DNA of 64,000 bases, taken from positions 62,001-126,000 of the forward strand of contig NZ_VFES01000014.1 of NCBI RefSeq assembly GCF_007858185.1, given 5' to 3'. Below are positions 61,069 to 64,000 of the stretch, piece by piece. Both the position numbers and the translations under genes were made by a program. Position 1 is the first letter of the stretch. Each line of letters opens with the position of its first letter. Origin of the DNA: Pseudomonas grimontii. Its GTDB lineage: Bacteria > Pseudomonadota > Gammaproteobacteria > Pseudomonadales > Pseudomonadaceae. The notes beneath the pieces are model-generated. The model was not told the origin of the DNA. It did not search any database and saw only the letters and a program-made list of their open reading frames with translations.

Positions 61069-61094
61069 AAAAAACCCGCGCCAGGCGCGGGTTT
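61069..61094 (-). terminator. Terminator after cpoB
   Basis: Symmetric stem AACCCGCGCC/GGCGCGGGTT; on the minus strand it is followed by TTTTTT (the A run at 61069-61074). It begins 22 bp after the cpoB stop and separates tol-pal from queEC. Confidence 0.9.
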
Positions 61095-61115
61095 CTTCTA
61101 AACGGGCTGCATCGC

Positions 61116-61952
61116 TTACAAGCGTTGCAGATCCCGTTGAGCCAACTGTGCGGCGGAAGTGCCCGGATATTGGGCTACGACCTGCTGCAGAATACCTTTG
61201 ACCTTGTCGGTATGACCCAGGCGGCGTTCTACGTCAGCGAGTTTGTACAGCGAGTCCGGCACCTTGGCGTGCTTGGGATACAGCTGACTGACCTTGGCAA
61301 ATGCCTGGCCCGCCCCCTGCAGATCACCCTTTGCCAGATTTACCTCGCCCAACCAGTATTGGGCGTTACCCGCGTACTGGCTGTTTGGGTAGCGGCCCAG
61401 GAACGCGGTAAAGGCTTTGCTGGCCTTATCGAAATCCTTGGCCTTGATCAGGTCGAAGGCTGCATCGTAATACAGCTTTTCCTTCGCCGGATCACCCGGT
61501 TCACTGCTGGCGGCAGGGGCTTGGCTCGCAGCGGCGGCCCCTGCTGCAGCACCACCGATAGCAGCGCTGGGCGCGCCACCGGCAGAAGAATTATCAGGAG
61601 TAGCGGCAGGTGCAACACCGGCTCCTATACGTCGATCAAGATCCTGGTAACGCTCCAGGCCTTCTTGCTTCAGCTGACGCACTTCATTCTGCAGAATTTC
61701 AATGGTGCCTTGTTGCTGCGCCAATTGATCCTGCATGCGTTGCAGCTGGTTGAACAGTTCGCCCTGTGCCGAGGGAGCAGACGTAGCCGCTCCCCCAGCA
61801 TAGGCGCCGTTCGTGCCATAACCCGCTGGCGGATAGCTGCTCCCGCTATTGTTATAGCCAGAGTTGCTATCTTCCACAGGAACCGCAGCCCACACCGCAA
61901 GCGGGGCGAGGCTGAGAGCCAATACAGTTAGAGCACGACGGCACGTTCGCAT
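61116..61952 (-). CDS. cpoB: Cell division coordinator CpoB (YbgF)
   Basis: A 278-residue periplasmic protein that couples peptidoglycan synthesis to Tol-driven outer-membrane constriction. Signal peptide (about 1-23, ending VWAA), a trimerising coiled coil (about 68-105; LFNQLQRMQDQLAQQQGTIE), a Gly/Ala/Ser-rich linker (about 110-150) and TPR repeats to the end (YYDAAFDLIKAKDFDKASKA, YAGNAQYWLGEVNLAKGDLQ). Last gene of the tol-pal cluster, followed by a terminator. Confidence 0.95.
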   Translation of the reverse strand: MRTCRRALTVLALSLAPLAVWAAVPVEDSNSGYNNSGSSYPPAGYGTNGAYAGGAATSAPSAQGELFNQLQRMQDQLAQQQGTIEILQNEVRQLKQEGLERYQDLDRRIGAGVAPAATPDNSSAGGAPSAAIGGAAAGAAAASQAPAASSEPGDPAKEKLYYDAAFDLIKAKDFDKASKAFTAFLGRYPNSQYAGNAQYWLGEVNLAKGDLQGAGQAFAKVSQLYPKHAKVPDSLYKLADVERRLGHTDKVKGILQQVVAQYPGTSAAQLAQRDLQRL

Positions 61953-61958
61953 GACGAA

Positions 61959-62459
61959 TTACTTACGCAGTTCGACGCGACGGTTTTGAGCCCAGGACTG
62001 CTCGTCGTGGCCAGTAGCAACTGGACGCTCTTTACCGTAGGAAACCAGTTCCAGTTGGCCTGGAGCAACACCTTGCAGTACCAGGTAGCGCTGAACGGCT
62101 TTCGCACGACGCTCGCCCAGTGCCATGTTGTACTCACGAGTACCACGTTCGTCGGTGTTACCTTCCAGAACAACGCGAGCGCCGTTAGCTTTCAGGTCCT
62201 TCGCGTGAACGTCCAGAGCGCGCATGGCTTCTGGTTTCAGGTCCGAACTGTCGTATTCGAAGTAGAAAGTGGTGATTGCGCGCAGAGCAGCTTCTTCGCT
62301 CAGGGAGCCGTCAACTGCACCAGTGTTAGCGCCGTAACCAGCGTTTGGATCAACAGCTGCGCCTTCACCGGCATTGTCGCCGCCTTTAGACGAGCAACCA
62401 ACGGCTACGGACAGAGCCAGAGCCAGAGCAGCAAACTTACCAAACTTCAGCATTTCCAT
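61959..62459 (-). CDS. pal: Peptidoglycan-associated lipoprotein Pal (OprL)
   Basis: A 166-residue outer-membrane lipoprotein that binds peptidoglycan and TolB. Lipobox ALSVAVGC with lipidated Cys22. OmpA-like domain with FEYDSSDLKPEAMRALDVHA and EGNTDERGTREYNMALGERR, the diaminopimelate-binding word. The ATG at 62459 has AGGAG 8 bases upstream; another in-frame Met is two codons later. It ends 6 bp before cpoB. Confidence 0.96.
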   Translation of the reverse strand: MEMLKFGKFAALALALSVAVGCSSKGGDNAGEGAAVDPNAGYGANTGAVDGSLSEEAALRAITTFYFEYDSSDLKPEAMRALDVHAKDLKANGARVVLEGNTDERGTREYNMALGERRAKAVQRYLVLQGVAPGQLELVSYGKERPVATGHDEQSWAQNRRVELRK

Positions 62460-62514
62460 CGTGAAACTCCTAATGAACCCCAGTGTGTTAAGCAAATCTT
62501 TTTGTAGCGCCGCG

Positions 62515-63816
62515 TCAGTTCAGGTAAGGGGACCAGGATGGTTCTCTGACTTCGCCTTGTGCGGTAGGAAGCGGGAGCCTTACGCGTCCATTAATGGACA
62601 CGAGCATCAAGACTCCCCGGCCCTGCTGGCGGGTGGCGTAGATTACCATGGTGCCGTTGGGCGCAACAGTGGCTGACTCATCAAGGTTGGTATCTGTGAG
62701 GATTTTTACGGTTCCGCGCTGCAAATCCTGGACCGCAACCCGGAAATTAGTGAAACCATCCTGACGGTGAATCATCACCAACGTCTTTTCATCAGCCGAA
62801 AGCTTCGGATTGGCGTTGTAGTTACCGATAAAGGTCACGCGTTCCGCGCCCCCACCGCCAACACTCGTTTTGTAGATTTGTGGCTTGCCGCCGCGGTCGG
62901 AGGTGAAGTAGATGGTCGAACCATCCTTGCCCCAGAACGGTTCGGTGTTGATACCTGGGCCACTGGTCACACGGCTGATCTGGCGCGAAGCCATGTTCAT
63001 CACGTAGATGTCCGGGTTGCCGTCCTTGGACAGTACGAATGCCAGGCGCGAACCATCCGGCGACCAGGCCGGCGCACCGTTGAGGCCTTCGAAGTTGGTG
63101 ATCTGCTCACGACGGCCAGTATCGATGTGCTGGACGAAGATACGCGGACGCTTCTGTTCGAAAGACACGTAGGCAATACGCTTGCCGTCCGGCGCGAAGC
63201 GCGGCGACAGGATTGGCTCACGCGATTGCAGCAAGGTAACGGCGCGCGCGCCGTCGTAGTCCGAACGCTGCAGGGTGTAGCGAGTGTTGTCTACGGAGAA
63301 ACGCTCAGCCGTTACATAAAGCAGACGCGTCGAGAACGCACCCTTGATGCCGGTGAGCTTTTCAAACGACTGGTCCGAGATGTAGTGGGCCATGTCCCGC
63401 AGTTGTTCGGCGGTGCCCGATACGCTGCCGGTCAAGACCTGCTGCTCAGTGGCCACGTTGAACAAGGTGTACTGGATCTGCAGGCGACCACCGGCCGGCG
63501 TGATGCTGCCGACCATCAGGTACTGCGCGCCCACCGCTTTCCAGTCACGGAAGATGACTTCGCTGGCCTGGGTCGGCTGGCTGATCATGTTGCCTTTCGG
63601 AATCGGTGCGTAGTAACCGGAGTTACGCAGGTCGTCGCTGACGATCTGGGCCATGTCGTCCGGCAGCACGCTGCCGCCCTGCCAGCCAAACGGTACTACC
63701 GCGATCGGGGTGGCCCGATCGCTGCCGCTGGTGACCAGGATGTTCTTTTCATCCGCCGCCGCTATCCCTGCCATACAGCAAATAACGACAAGCATTCCTC
63801 GAAGAAGGTTTCTCAC
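62515..63816 (-). CDS. tolB: Tol-Pal system beta-propeller protein TolB
   Basis: A 433-residue periplasmic protein linking TolA and Pal. Signal peptide (about 1-22, ending AGIAAA), N-terminal alpha/beta domain, then a WD-like six-bladed beta-propeller with repeated SPDG/APDG turns: SPRFAPDGKRIAYVSFEQ, APAWSPDGSRLAFVLSKDGN, KLSADEKTLVMIHRQD. GTG start overlapping the tolA stop (GTGA), so coupled. Confidence 0.96.
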   Translation of the reverse strand: MRNLLRGMLVVICCMAGIAAADEKNILVTSGSDRATPIAVVPFGWQGGSVLPDDMAQIVSDDLRNSGYYAPIPKGNMISQPTQASEVIFRDWKAVGAQYLMVGSITPAGGRLQIQYTLFNVATEQQVLTGSVSGTAEQLRDMAHYISDQSFEKLTGIKGAFSTRLLYVTAERFSVDNTRYTLQRSDYDGARAVTLLQSREPILSPRFAPDGKRIAYVSFEQKRPRIFVQHIDTGRREQITNFEGLNGAPAWSPDGSRLAFVLSKDGNPDIYVMNMASRQISRVTSGPGINTEPFWGKDGSTIYFTSDRGGKPQIYKTSVGGGGAERVTFIGNYNANPKLSADEKTLVMIHRQDGFTNFRVAVQDLQRGTVKILTDTNLDESATVAPNGTMVIYATRQQGRGVLMLVSINGRVRLPLPTAQGEVREPSWSPYLN

Positions 63817-64000
63817 AAGGCTAGATCCTCAGGTGTGAATGTCATCTTGAATGAACGATAGGGAGCGAAGTCGCTTGGTTTCATTCCCTGCATCTCGGTC
63901 AACCGGCCAATATTCTTGACTGCGGCAACCGCCGAACTGTCGAACGAACCGTCACCACTGGACTTGGCCACGCTGACCGAAGTCACCGTACCGTCCGGCA
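63813..64000 (-). CDS. tolA: TolA C-terminus (5' part beyond window)
   Basis: The last 61 or so residues of TolA domain III, the periplasmic part that touches TolB, Pal and colicins: PDGTVTSVSVAKSSGDGSFD, AVAAVKNIGRLTEM and SFKMTFTPEDLAL before the stop. It overlaps tolB by GTGA. Inner-membrane anchor and helical domain II lie right of the window. Confidence 0.92.
   Translation of the reverse strand, partial: PDGTVTSVSVAKSSGDGSFDSSAVAAVKNIGRLTEMQGMKPSDFAPYRSFKMTFTPEDLAL

Overview
The window is a high-G+C chromosomal segment of a Pseudomonas, almost certainly from the P. fluorescens group. The evidence is the zwf/hexR/gtsABCD-oprB glucose locus, an argP-argO-sodB-bifA-icmP block, tolB-pal-cpoB-queE-queC-tRNA-Lys synteny, and many REP/REPIN palindromes built on GTGGGAGGGGGCTTGCCCCC or GTGGCGAGCGGGC. 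Most genes are core housekeeping or metabolic genes. Assignments rest on reading motifs and remembered family sequences, not on database searches.

Layout. 1-10.3 kb: Entner-Doudoroff entry and glucose uptake (zwf partial, hexR, hexose-6-phosphate mutarotase, oprB, gtsDCBA, an AGE-family sugar isomerase); gtsA and the isomerase share an almost superimposable promoter/operator layout. 10.3-24.3 kb: a coiled-coil membrane protein, an NAD-dependent epimerase, argP/argO, sodB, a 58-aa micro-protein behind a HrpL-like box, bifA, icmP, trkH, an AraC regulator, an Mpo1-like protein, two micro-proteins, an MFS transporter and arfB. 24.3-26.6 kb: a small accessory patch with an unrecognised 480-aa protein, the 3' remnant of a pentapeptide-repeat gene and an unusual mono-heme cytochrome c. 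26.7-30 kb: aroP and a two-gene unit (45-aa acidic peptide, hairpin, M29-like aminopeptidase homologue) that looks like a minimal peptide-processing system. 30-35.8 kb: rluB-scpB-scpA-yciO-rnm and, divergently, yciB-yciI. 35.8-40.4 kb: an envelope-stress set (CpxR-like regulator, Spy/CpxP-like protein, CpxA-like kinase) and a CaiB-type CoA-transferase. 40.5-47.6 kb: arcDABC with a second, divergent arcD. 47.7-55.5 kb: gcsR and gcvH-gcvP-sdaA-gcvT with a sigma-54 promoter and activator dyads; no glyA lies in the cluster. 55.5-59.6 kb: a cold-shock gene, an RDD protein, nadA, and a quinone reductase/MerR pair. 59.5-64 kb: tRNA-Lys, queC, queE, cpoB, pal, tolB and the end of tolA.

Functional themes. 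Glucose enters through OprB and GtsABCD and feeds zwf under HexR control. The ADI pathway converts arginine to ornithine, CO2, ammonia and ATP and is probably ANR-controlled. The glycine-cleavage/serine-deaminase operon breaks glycine down to pyruvate under GcsR. Tol-Pal and CpoB serve envelope constriction.

Repeats. Two families occur. REP/REPIN elements lie at about 1.8, 10.3, 18.9, 40.4, 46.2, 47.65, 52.85 and 56.7 kb. A second inverted family built on AGCTACAAGC-like words lies at about 7.4, 12.3, 29.9 and 36.9 kb. No IS element, prophage, CRISPR array or rRNA operon was seen.
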